A stretch of 8,214 bases of DNA from Burkholderiaceae bacterium (GTDB taxonomy: Bacteria; Pseudomonadota; Gammaproteobacteria; Burkholderiales; Burkholderiaceae_C): contig JANREF010000092.1 of the NCBI GenBank assembly GCA_030726195.1, forward strand, positions 1 through 8,214, read 5' to 3'. This document shows, piece by piece, positions 1 to 5,255 of the stretch. Position 1 is the stretch's first letter, and each line of letters begins with the position of its first letter. The position numbers and the translations under genes were made by a program. The notes beneath the pieces were generated by a model that worked only from the letters and a program-made list of their open reading frames with translations, was not told the DNA's origin and ran no database searches.

Positions 1-452
1 GTGCTGTGTGCTTGGCCTTGGCCAGCTGCGCAGCACCGCCGCCGCCACCTGCACCACCGCCTCCACCACCACCTGAGCCTGTGGCCGTGCGCCAACCCGA
101 GATTGTGTCCAGCGCTACAACGCCACTGACCTACAGGCGAGACGCCGCGCAGCACATTTACAAGAAAAACATCACCCGCATCTACAAAGGCAAGATGCCC
201 TCACTGCTCATGGCTGTTGCTGTGTTGGAGGTGGACATTGACACCATGGGCGACGTCGCCGCCATCCGCTGGGCACGTGCCCCCAAACACCTGCCCCATG
301 TCATGGCAGACATCGAAGGCATGGTGCGTGAAGCGGCACCCTATCCGGCACCCGTTCGCATGCCAGGCGTGGTGTACACCGATGTGTGGCTATACGACAA
401 ATCTGGCTTGTTCCAGCTCACCACACTCACAGAAGGCCAGCGCAGCAAATAA
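1..452 (+). CDS. Proline-rich lipoprotein with TonB-C-like tail (5' partial)
   Basis: The frame is open to the left edge, so the true start lies outside the window; the GTG at 6 is only the first possible start inside it. The visible sequence begins within a signal peptide ending in a lipobox (Leu-Ala-Ser-Cys, Cys at codon 8 from position 6), so the product is probably an outer- or inner-membrane lipoprotein. A poly-proline stretch of about 15 residues follows, typical of a periplasm-spanning spacer. The last ~100 residues (Tyr-Arg-Arg-Asp-Ala-Ala, then beta-strand-like segments, then an Ala-Ala-Pro-Tyr-Pro-Ala-Pro motif) resemble a TonB C-terminal-like fold seen in short Burkholderiales proteins. 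No partner genes (exbB/exbD) are visible. The lipobox and proline spacer are seen directly; the TonB-like assignment is recognition by eye. Its role is unknown. Confidence 0.6.
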   Translation, partial: AVCLALASCAAPPPPPAPPPPPPPEPVAVRQPEIVSSATTPLTYRRDAAQHIYKKNITRIYKGKMPSLLMAVAVLEVDIDTMGDVAAIRWARAPKHLPHVMADIEGMVREAAPYPAPVRMPGVVYTDVWLYDKSGLFQLTTLTEGQRSK

Positions 453-545
453 ACGCGGCGCCCTGCAGCGCCACCCGTTACTCGCCGCCTCGCTCGCCCC
501 TTCACCAGCTGGCGCGACCGCCCCGCTGGTCGTCACTGCGACCAT

Positions 546-561
546 GCCTGCCTGCCTGCCT
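546..561. repeat. (GCCT)4 tetranucleotide repeat
   Basis: Four perfect GCCT units lie in the 200-bp gap between the lipoprotein gene and the cytochrome trio, just upstream of the candidate response-regulator box. The rest of this gap holds no gene I can support. Confidence 0.8.
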
Positions 562-579
562 GCGCTCCACCGTGCGCCC

Positions 580-596
580 ATTAATGTGACCTTAAT
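580..596 (+). promoter_or_regulatory. Candidate PmrA/QseB-type box upstream of the cytochrome trio
   Basis: TTAATGTG occurs twice with an 11-bp period (581-588 and 592-599). Including the preceding bases, the two halves read ATTAAT and CTTAAT separated by five bases. This fits the HTTAAK-N5-HTTAAK direct repeat known for PmrA and related OmpR-type regulators such as QseB. It lies about 57 bp before the SHP start. A weak -10-like GAGAAT at 607-612 would place the box over the -35 region. From memory, SHP/DHC clusters are often linked to QseBC-type two-component genes, but no such genes are in this window. The repeat is seen; binding is inferred. Confidence 0.4.
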
Positions 597-617
597 GTGC
601 ACGCTCGAGAATCTGAC

Positions 618-639
618 GAAACGTTCATTCAATCGTTTC
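618..639 (+). other. 6-bp inverted repeat in the SHP leader
   Basis: GAAACG (618-623) and CGTTTC (634-639) are perfect inverted repeats around a 10-nt loop, ending 13 nt before the SHP ATG. It could be a small leader hairpin or a protein-binding site. It has no T-tract, so it is not a terminator. Confidence 0.3.
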
Positions 640-652
640 ACAGGCTCTTACG

Positions 653-1171
653 ATGTCAAACCACTACTTATCCCGTTTTTCTTCCTCCTCCTCCTCCTCT
701 TCCTCTTCCTCTTCCCCTTCCATATCCTCCTCCCTTTTTTCTTCCTTTTCCTTACGCTTACCCGCATTCTTGTCTCTACCCTTGCTGTGCCTAAGCGCCG
801 CCTTGACGTTGGCAGGCGTGGCGACCAACGCCCATGCAGCTGATAGCAGCGCTCAAGCCCAACTGACGCATTGGGAGCAGGCCGCTGGAACATCAGGCAA
901 CGCCGACCGGGGCATGCGCTTGTTCACCAGCACGCACGGCCAAGAATGGTCTTGCGCTTCTTGCCATGGCAAACCGCCCACACAAGACGCTCAGCACGCC
1001 AACACCGGCAAAACCATTGCACCGTTGGCACCGGCCTACAACCCCAAACGCTTCACAGTGCTGGCCAAGTCTGACAAGTGGTTTCGCAGAAACTGCAACG
1101 ACGTGCTGGGCCGGGAATGCACCGCAACTGAAAAAGCCGACGTGTTGGCTTACTTGATCAACATCAAGTAA
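653..1171 (+). CDS. shp: SHP-type oxygen-binding monohaem cytochrome c (DUF1924)
   Basis: 172 aa. Residues 35-62 form a signal peptide (hydrophobic core, cleavage expected after Ala-His-Ala at 60-62), so the mature protein is periplasmic. The haem site is Cys101-Ala-Ser-Cys104-His105. The C-terminal segment Arg-Asn147-Cys148-Asn, then Gly-Arg-Glu-Cys156 and Glu-Lys-Ala-Asp, matches Rhodobacter sphaeroides haem protein SHP, where the Asn is the unusual sixth haem ligand, displaced by O2 or NO, and the two flanking cysteines are conserved. It is the first gene of the SHP/DHC/cytochrome b561 trio. Start: the ATG at 653 has a CAGG 8 nt upstream and is the only Met before the signal core. Oddity: residues 10-33 are almost all serine (12 in a row), encoded by a polypyrimidine repeat, giving an unusually long leader before the signal peptide. 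Family assignment is firm; the physiological role of SHP is unsettled. Confidence 0.9.
   Translation: MSNHYLSRFSSSSSSSSSSSSPSISSSLFSSFSLRLPAFLSLPLLCLSAALTLAGVATNAHAADSSAQAQLTHWEQAAGTSGNADRGMRLFTSTHGQEWSCASCHGKPPTQDAQHANTGKTIAPLAPAYNPKRFTVLAKSDKWFRRNCNDVLGRECTATEKADVLAYLINIK
676..753 (+). repeat. Polypyrimidine TCC/TCTTCC repeat coding for poly-Ser
   Basis: The + strand is pure pyrimidine from 676 to 721 (46 nt) and again from 725 to 753 (29 nt), broken only by the purines at 722 and 724. The first block contains five successive TCC codons and then TCT-TCC units. All are read as serine in the SHP frame, so gain or loss of 3- or 6-nt units would not shift the frame. Confidence 0.9.
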
Positions 1172-1303
1172 CAGCCAAGTCGCCGCCAAGTCAACGCCAA
1201 CTTCTCTCACATGCACACAAACCTACACGTCCATCAGCACGCCACGCCACTACGATTGACCATGCGCTCAAACACAACACCCCATACACAGCACATCCAA
1301 CAA

Positions 1304-1822
1304 ATGCGCAACACCATCGCGGCTCTAGGCATCGCATTGGTGAGCCTATTCGCTGCCAACACGGCCACTGGCGCGACATCCGTCGCACCCACTGAAACAC
1401 GCTTGAGCAACCAAGCCCTGTACCAACAAGAGTGCGCGGCTTGTCACACCGCTTACCCCCCCGGCATGCTGCCCGCCGAATCGTGGCAGCGCATCATGGG
1501 CGGCTTGCAGCAGCACTACGGCACCGACGCCTCACTGGACGACGCCAGCGTAGCCACCCTCACCAAATGGCTAACAGCCAGCGCAGGCACTTACAAGCGC
1601 GTTAGCGGTGCGCCGCCAAACGACCGCATCACCGAATCCACCTGGTTCATTCGCAAGCACGATGAAGTGGCACCCGCCATTTGGAAAGACCCCAGCGTGA
1701 AATCCGCCGCCAACTGCGCAGCCTGTCACACCCGCGCCGATCGTGGTGACTTTGACGAAGACCATGTGCGCATGCCGCAAGGACTTAGCACCAGCTTGCG
1801 CCGCTACTGGTCCAACGACTAA
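1304..1822 (+). CDS. dhc: Periplasmic dihaem cytochrome c (DHC)
   Basis: 172 aa from the preferred start. Residues 1-24 are a signal peptide (Met-Arg-Asn, then a hydrophobic core ending near Thr-Gly-Ala). Two haem sites are visible, both Cys-Ala-Ala-Cys-His, at 44-48 and 138-142. The block around the second one (Trp114-Phe-Ile-Arg-Lys-His, Trp127-Lys-Asp-Pro, Val-Lys-Ser, then Asn-Cys and downstream Gly-Asp-Phe-Asp-Glu) is characteristic of the DHC family. DHC is regarded as the electron donor to SHP and lies directly downstream of it here. Start choice: the frame extends to ATGs at 1262 and 1211, but only the ATG at 1304 begins immediately at the signal peptide; none of the three has a clear Shine-Dalgarno. 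The 132-nt gap from SHP is A/C-rich and contains GCCAAGTC twice (11-bp period). The stop is 11 bp before cytochrome b561, so co-transcription is likely. Confidence 0.9.
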   Translation: MRNTIAALGIALVSLFAANTATGATSVAPTETRLSNQALYQQECAACHTAYPPGMLPAESWQRIMGGLQQHYGTDASLDDASVATLTKWLTASAGTYKRVSGAPPNDRITESTWFIRKHDEVAPAIWKDPSVKSAANCAACHTRADRGDFDEDHVRMPQGLSTSLRRYWSND

Positions 1823-1833
1823 GGCTGGCGCAC

Positions 1834-2595
1834 ATGGTTATCAACTTACGTCATCACTTGGCATCGGCTTGGGCGCACGTCAGCGACCAGTGGGCGGCCA
1901 GACACCAAGACACGGGGCCACGTCGGCGGGTCAAAGATGCGCCCATGCGCAGCTTTCACTGGTTGTTTGCCGCTTGCTTCACGCTGGCCTACCTCACCTC
2001 AGAAACTGAAAAACTGCGCATGTTGCACGTCACCATGGGCTACACCTTGGTGGGCTTGCTGGCCTTTCGACTGGTCTATGGCGTGGTCGGGCCTCGCCAC
2101 GCCAACATTGGCGCGTTGTGGCGCAAAGCCAAAGGCTTGCCACACTGGGTGCGCCAAACCAGCGCGCAGCTGGCCACCCCCACCAGTGGCCCGGCCATCA
2201 ACTGGCGTCAAGGCTATTTGATGGTCACGCCGGTGGCAACGCTGCTGATATTGGCGTTGGTGGCTCCCATCGCACTGAGCGGCTACGCCACCTTCAATGA
2301 GCTCGGCGGCGACTGGCTGCAAGACGCCTTGGGTGAAGTGCACGAGTTTTTCGGCAACTTCATGCTGTTCACCGTGCTGGGCCACTTGGCATGGCTGGTG
2401 GTGCTGAGCTTGCTGACCAAGCGCAATGAGGCATCACCCATGTACAGCGGCACTGTCGCCGGCGCTGGTCCAGACTTGGTACAGCACAACCGCCTGTGGT
2501 TGGGCATCGCCGTGGTGCTGGGCGTGGTGCTGTACGTGGCTTGGGAGTGGCAGAACTCACCCAACGGCTTGATTCGCTGGTCTGCACTTTTTTAA
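1834..2595 (+). CDS. Cytochrome b561-family membrane protein
   Basis: 253 aa integral membrane dihaem cytochrome b. Candidate haem-ligand histidines lie in predicted helices: His42 (Arg-Ser-Phe-His-Trp), His65 (Met-Leu-His-Val-Thr-Met-Gly), His170 (Gly-Glu-Val-His-Glu) and His184 (Leu-Gly-His-Leu-Ala-Trp). Helices span roughly 40-56, 64-84, 130-150, 171-194 and 220-238; the last is an extra C-terminal segment beyond the usual four. It would oxidise quinol and reduce the periplasmic DHC and thus SHP. The ATG at 1834 has AAGG at 1821-1824, overlapping the DHC stop codon, 9 nt upstream. This start keeps the Val-Lys-Asp-Ala-Pro-Met-Arg-Ser-Phe-His-Trp entry motif, which the later Met at 1945 would cut. 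The ~35-residue N-terminal extension before that motif is longer than in many relatives. It is the last gene of the trio and is convergent with uraH. Confidence 0.9.
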   Translation: MVINLRHHLASAWAHVSDQWAARHQDTGPRRRVKDAPMRSFHWLFAACFTLAYLTSETEKLRMLHVTMGYTLVGLLAFRLVYGVVGPRHANIGALWRKAKGLPHWVRQTSAQLATPTSGPAINWRQGYLMVTPVATLLILALVAPIALSGYATFNELGGDWLQDALGEVHEFFGNFMLFTVLGHLAWLVVLSLLTKRNEASPMYSGTVAGAGPDLVQHNRLWLGIAVVLGVVLYVAWEWQNSPNGLIRWSALF

Positions 2596-2627
2596 GCATC
2601 CACGCCCCTAAGCGTTACCCTGCAATG

Positions 2628-2654
2628 AGCGCTGACCCTTGGTCAGTCAGCGCT
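2628..2654. terminator. Inverted repeat between convergent genes, possible terminator
   Basis: AGCGCTGAC (2628-2636) and GTCAGCGCT (2646-2654) form a perfect 9-bp stem with a 9-nt loop, in the 88-bp gap between the stop of cytochrome b561 (2595) and the stop of uraH (2684). The position suits a bidirectional terminator. Neither side has a T-run, so it is not a canonical intrinsic terminator and may only be a roadblock or RNA 3'-end structure. Confidence 0.45.
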
Positions 2655-2683
2655 TGGCGCGTGCGCCGCTCGCGGGTTGACGA

Positions 2684-3037
2684 TCAGCTCCCGCGGTAAG
2701 TGGAGTAGCTCCAAGGGCTCACCAGCAAGGGCACGTGGTAATGCTCGTTGGGCTTGGCAATGCCAAAGTCCAAGGCCACGCGGTTTAAGAAGTTGGGCGT
2801 GGGCAGCGCCACGCCCTTGGCGGCAAAGTAGCCTGCAACATCAAACACCAAGCGGTAAGTGCCCACGGCTAAATCCGCGTGGCCGATGAGCAATCCATCG
2901 GCGTTGCGCCCATCATCGTTCAGGTTGAACGACTTCACCAAGGTGGCGGCCTCACCCTCAGTTGTATACAAAGACACCCCCATGCCAGCCGCAGGGCAAC
3001 CGTGCATGGTGTCTAAAACGTGTGTACTCAAGCCCAT
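2684..3037 (-). CDS. uraH: 5-hydroxyisourate hydrolase (transthyretin-like)
   Basis: 117 aa, the usual size for the family. It hydrolyses 5-hydroxyisourate to OHCU, the step after urate oxidation. Family marks are Ser-Thr-His6-Val-Leu-Asp near the N-terminus, Asp-Gly-Arg44, His-Tyr-His101-Val-Pro-Leu-Leu, and the diagnostic C-terminal Tyr-Arg-Gly-Ser (114-117). His6, Arg44 and His101 correspond to the catalytic residues of Bacillus PucM by position. No signal peptide, so cytoplasmic. The frame is open upstream to 3172, but the start at 3037 is chosen because homologues begin Met-Gly-Leu-Ser-Thr-His and AAAGGA lies at 3045-3050, 7 nt upstream. It is transcribed away from gntR, sharing the 3038-3189 control region, while its partner enzymes lie beyond gntR on the other strand. 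A candidate operator palindrome is embedded in its coding sequence at 2962-2971. Confidence 0.96.
   Translation of the reverse strand: MGLSTHVLDTMHGCPAAGMGVSLYTTEGEAATLVKSFNLNDDGRNADGLLIGHADLAVGTYRLVFDVAGYFAAKGVALPTPNFLNRVALDFGIAKPNEHYHVPLLVSPWSYSTYRGS
2962..2971. promoter_or_regulatory. Intragenic copy of the candidate GntR operator
   Basis: TTGTATACAA lies inside uraH (codons for Leu-Tyr-Thr around residues 23-25), identical over 10 bp to the palindrome in the divergent promoter. The centre-to-centre distance is 190 bp, close to 18 helical turns, which would suit looping or cooperative repression. It could also be chance codon choice. Confidence 0.4.
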
Positions 3038-3082
3038 TTTGCGATCCTTTGAAGCTGAAATGCTGACATTGTTGTGGCGATA

Positions 3083-3092
3083 TTGCATACAG
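3083..3092. promoter_or_regulatory. Degenerate third operator-like site
   Basis: TTGCATACAG matches the TTGTATACAA palindrome at 8 of 10 positions and lies in the uraH leader, between the two perfect copies. Weak evidence on its own; listed because of its location. Confidence 0.2.
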
Positions 3093-3143
3093 TTGCCCAT
3101 GCCGTGCGGCGATGGCGGCGAACTGTCGCGGTGTACCGAAGTC

Positions 3144-3183
3144 ATCATAACTTGTATACAATTTTTCAACAATCCAGTATTAT
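3144..3183. promoter_or_regulatory. Divergent uraH/gntR promoter region
   Basis: For uraH (- strand) a TTGTTG (3167-3172) and TATGAT (3144-3149) pair with 17-bp spacing straddles the operator. For gntR (+ strand) two arrangements are possible. TATACA (3155-3160) and TATTAT (3178-3183) with 17-bp spacing would give a transcript starting at about the ATG, nearly leaderless. Alternatively a -10 TACAAT at 3157-3162 with a poor -35 would give a ~20-nt leader. In every arrangement the palindrome at 3152-3161 overlaps a promoter element, so a bound regulator could block both directions. Confidence 0.4.
3152..3161. promoter_or_regulatory. Candidate operator for the adjacent GntR/FCD regulator
   Basis: TTGTATACAA is a perfect 10-bp palindrome fitting the T-N-G-T-N3-A-C-N-A pattern typical of FadR/FCD-type GntR regulators. 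It sits between the two divergent promoters, 29 bp before the gntR start. Autoregulation and control of uraH are inferred. I see no further perfect copy upstream of puuE, uraD-allC or the M20 gene. Confidence 0.6.
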
Positions 3184-3189
3184 CAGTCC

Positions 3190-3855
3190 ATGGATACCTC
3201 CTCTACCACCATGATCGTTCAATCGCTCTCGCGTGCGATTGTTGAGCACAGGCTGCAGCCTGGCGCCAAATTGGCCGAGCAAAAATTGGCAGACCATTTT
3301 GGCGTGTCGCGCACCTTGGTGCGCCAAGCCCTGTTCCAGCTCAGCCAAAACCGCTTGGTGCGCATGGAGCCTTCGCGTGGCGCGTTTGTCGCAGCGCCCT
3401 CGGTAGAAGAGGCCAAACAAGTATTTGCTGTTCGCCGCATGTTGGAGCTGGAGCTCACGCGCCAACTGGCCAGAACCGCTACACCCGCAAAAATCAAAGC
3501 CCTGCATGCGCACCTGGCCAAAGAGCACGCGGCCCTGCACGACAGCGACGCGGCAGGCCGCACCGAACTGCTGGGCGACTTTCACGTGCGCATGGCCGAA
3601 CTCAGTGGCAACGATGTGTTGGCCGACATCTTGGGTGATTTGATTTCGCGCTGTGCCCTCATCACACTGATGTACCAAACCGCGCGTGCGGCCGAATGCT
3701 CCAGCGAAGAACACGACCGACTGGTAGCGGCCATACAAGCCAAAGACGAAGACGGTGCCGCGCGCATCATGGCCGAGCACTTGGACAGCGTTGAGAAAAG
3801 CTTGACCTTCAACAAGCGCCAACCGTCCACCGACATACGCGAAGCCCTCAGCTGA
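3190..3855 (+). CDS. GntR-family regulator, FCD domain; likely purine-catabolism regulator
   Basis: 221 aa. Residues ~8-70 are a GntR winged helix, with the helix-turn-helix around 31-52 (Gln-Lys-Leu-Ala-Asp-His-Phe-Gly-Val-Ser-Arg) and the wing at Ser-Arg-Gly-Ala-Phe-Val. Residues ~75-205 are an all-helical FCD ligand-binding domain. Candidate metal or ligand residues are Asp130 and His132 in Gly-Asp-Phe-His, His175 in Glu-Glu-His-Asp, and His197 in Ala-Glu-His-Leu. Its position between uraH and the other urate-degradation genes suggests it senses a pathway intermediate and represses or activates them; the ligand cannot be read from the sequence. Start: the ATG at 3190 lacks a Shine-Dalgarno and may be nearly leaderless; an ATG at 3211 (Met8) is an alternative that keeps the whole DNA-binding domain. 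Confidence 0.92.
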   Translation: MDTSSTTMIVQSLSRAIVEHRLQPGAKLAEQKLADHFGVSRTLVRQALFQLSQNRLVRMEPSRGAFVAAPSVEEAKQVFAVRRMLELELTRQLARTATPAKIKALHAHLAKEHAALHDSDAAGRTELLGDFHVRMAELSGNDVLADILGDLISRCALITLMYQTARAAECSSEEHDRLVAAIQAKDEDGAARIMAEHLDSVEKSLTFNKRQPSTDIREALS

Positions 3856-3979
3856 ACGTTGGTCTCTAGCCACCAGCGCAGCATCAAGCCTATGCAGCCA
3901 GCAGCGCCACCGCACTACATACGCGCGACAACCACATCTTCACGCATGGCCCACACCTTGAACGTGGCAACACCCTAAC

Positions 3980-4016
3980 GCCCAAAGCCCAAAGCCCAAA
4001 GCACAGCAGCACAGCA
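3980..4016. repeat. Short tandem repeats: (GCCCAAA)3 then (GCACAGCA)2
   Basis: Three perfect 7-bp units (3980-4000) are followed directly by two perfect 8-bp units (4001-4016), in the 212-bp gap between gntR and puuE. The rest of this gap is A/C-rich and G-poor towards puuE. I see no terminator or convincing promoter in it. Confidence 0.8.
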
Positions 4017-4067
4017 GCCCAACCACCGCCACTCCATCAACACCTCCAAGCCCCTACCCACGCCCAC

Positions 4068-5000
4068 ATGTACGACGCCACCGCCCCCTACCCCCGCGAC
4101 CTCATAGGCTATGGCCCAGATGTGCCGCACGCCCAGTGGCCCCAGCAAGCACGCGTGGCCGTGCAGTTTGTGCTGAATTTTGAAGAAGGCGGCGAAAACC
4201 ATGTGTTGCATGGCGACGCGGGCTCCGAGCAGTTTTTGTCGGAGTTGTTCAACCCCGCCAGCTATCCCGAGCGCCACATGAGCATGGACGGGATTTACGA
4301 GTAAGGCGTGTGGCGCTTGCTGCGCGAATTTGAAAAAAACAACATGCCGCTGACCGTCTTTGGCGTTGCCACTGCCCTACAGCGCAACCCCGACATGGTC
4401 CAAGCCTTCCAAACACTGGGCCACGAAATCGCATGTCATGGCCTGAAGTGGATTCACTACCAACACACGCCGATTGAGCAAGAGCGCGCAGACATGGCGC
4501 AGGCCATGGCCATCATGACCGAGCTCATGGGTGAGCGACCCGTTGGCTGGTACACCGGGCGGGACAGCCCCAACACACACCAATTGGTTGCCGACTTTGG
4601 TGGCTTTGAATACGACTCAGACTACTACGGTGATGACTTGCCGTTTTGGATGAAGGTCAACACCAGCAGCGGTGCGCCTGCCCACCAACTCATCGTGCCC
4701 TACACCCTAGACACCAACGACATGCGCTTTGCCCTACCGCAAGGCTTCTCGCACGGCGAGCCCTTTTTTCAGTACCTCAAAGACAGCTTCGACTGCCTGT
4801 ACGCCGAGGGCGACCCCAACGGCTTGAACCGTCCCAAGATGATGAGCGTGGGCATGCATTGCCGCTTGCTCGGACGCCCCGGGCGCTTCATGGCCATCAA
4901 ACGCTTCATCGACTACGTGGCCAGCTTCGACCATGTCTGGGTGGCCACACGTCAAGACATTGCACGCCACTGGCGCGCCACGCACCCCTGCCCAACTTGA
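4068..5000 (+). pseudogene. puuE: PuuE-type allantoinase, interrupted by in-frame TAA
   Basis: The two open parts, 4068-4304 (78 aa) and 4305-5000, are in the same frame, and together give the ~310-residue length of cofactor-independent PuuE allantoinases (polysaccharide-deacetylase fold; allantoin to allantoate). Recognisable blocks are Tyr-Pro-Arg-Asp-Leu-Ile-Gly-Tyr-Gly, Asn-Phe-Glu-Glu-Gly-Gly-Glu, Arg-His-Met-Ser-Met, Gly-His-Glu-Ile-Ala-Cys-His-Gly, Gly-Trp-Tyr-Thr-Gly-Arg, Pro-Tyr-Thr-Leu-Asp-Thr-Asn-Asp, and His-Cys-Arg-Leu. At 4299-4313 homologues read Glu-Tyr-Gly-Ser-Arg-Ala/Val-Gly-Val-Trp; here it is Glu-stop-Gly-Val-Trp, as a 12-nt in-frame deletion would leave. All other blocks look intact, suggesting recent loss. 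A GTG at 4308, 3 nt after the stop with GAG 6 nt upstream, could allow reinitiation and a split product, but the missing residues argue against normal function. No Shine-Dalgarno precedes 4068. It lies between gntR and uraD-allC. Confidence 0.88.
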
Positions 5001-5054
5001 GCGTCGATAAGGGCACCGTCAAGAGCAACGTGTACGCAAGGACACAGAGATAAG

Positions 5055-5135
5055 CATAGGCATAGGCATAGACACAACCATGAACATAACCATAAATAAA
5101 CGCATGGACATCAGCGGGCACATGCGCAGGCACAT
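5055..5135. repeat. Decayed hexanucleotide array in CAT register
   Basis: CAT occurs at 5055, 5061, 5067, 5079, 5085, 5091, 5103, 5109, 5121 and 5133: ten of fourteen consecutive 6-nt slots, all in the same register. The first units are perfect (CATAGG); the rest have diverged. It occupies the 255-bp gap between puuE and uraD-allC, which otherwise contains only a weak inverted repeat (5156-5161 with 5177-5182) and no gene I can support. Confidence 0.7.
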
Positions 5136-5255
5136 GAGCACCAATACAAACGCAGGACCCACCGTCTATGAGGCTCTGGGTCTCGCGCTGACCTGGCCGG
5201 CGTCATGCCCGCATGCCTGTGCTCACCTGCGCCCACTACACACAATGAACACACC

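Noticed and set aside
457..472. GGCGC/GCGCC hairpin after the lipoprotein gene as a terminator
   Set aside because: Only a 5-bp stem with no following T-run; too weak to call.
217..843. 208-codon + strand frame spanning the lipoprotein end and SHP leader
   Set aside because: It overlaps two better-supported genes out of frame; its hydrophobic Leu/Phe run is just another reading of the polypyrimidine tract.
3166..3915. Long open frame (249 codons) on the - strand across gntR
   Set aside because: It is antisense to a clear GntR/FCD gene, has low-complexity composition resembling no family I know, and has no supporting start context. The + strand frame explains the region.
653..4000. Functional link between the oxygen-binding cytochrome trio and the urate genes
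   Set aside because: The two sets are convergent, separated by an inverted repeat, and share no visible control site. Adjacency alone does not support a joint system.
4302..4304. Programmed recoding of the TAA in puuE (selenocysteine, pyrrolysine or readthrough)
   Set aside because: TAA is not a known selenocysteine or pyrrolysine codon, no structured element is evident after it, and conserved residues are missing at the same point, so a deletion explains it better.
5156..5182. GACCCA/TGGGTC inverted repeat as a terminator or riboswitch before uraD-allC
   Set aside because: Only a 6-bp stem with a 15-nt loop and no T-tract; no known riboswitch consensus is recognisable.
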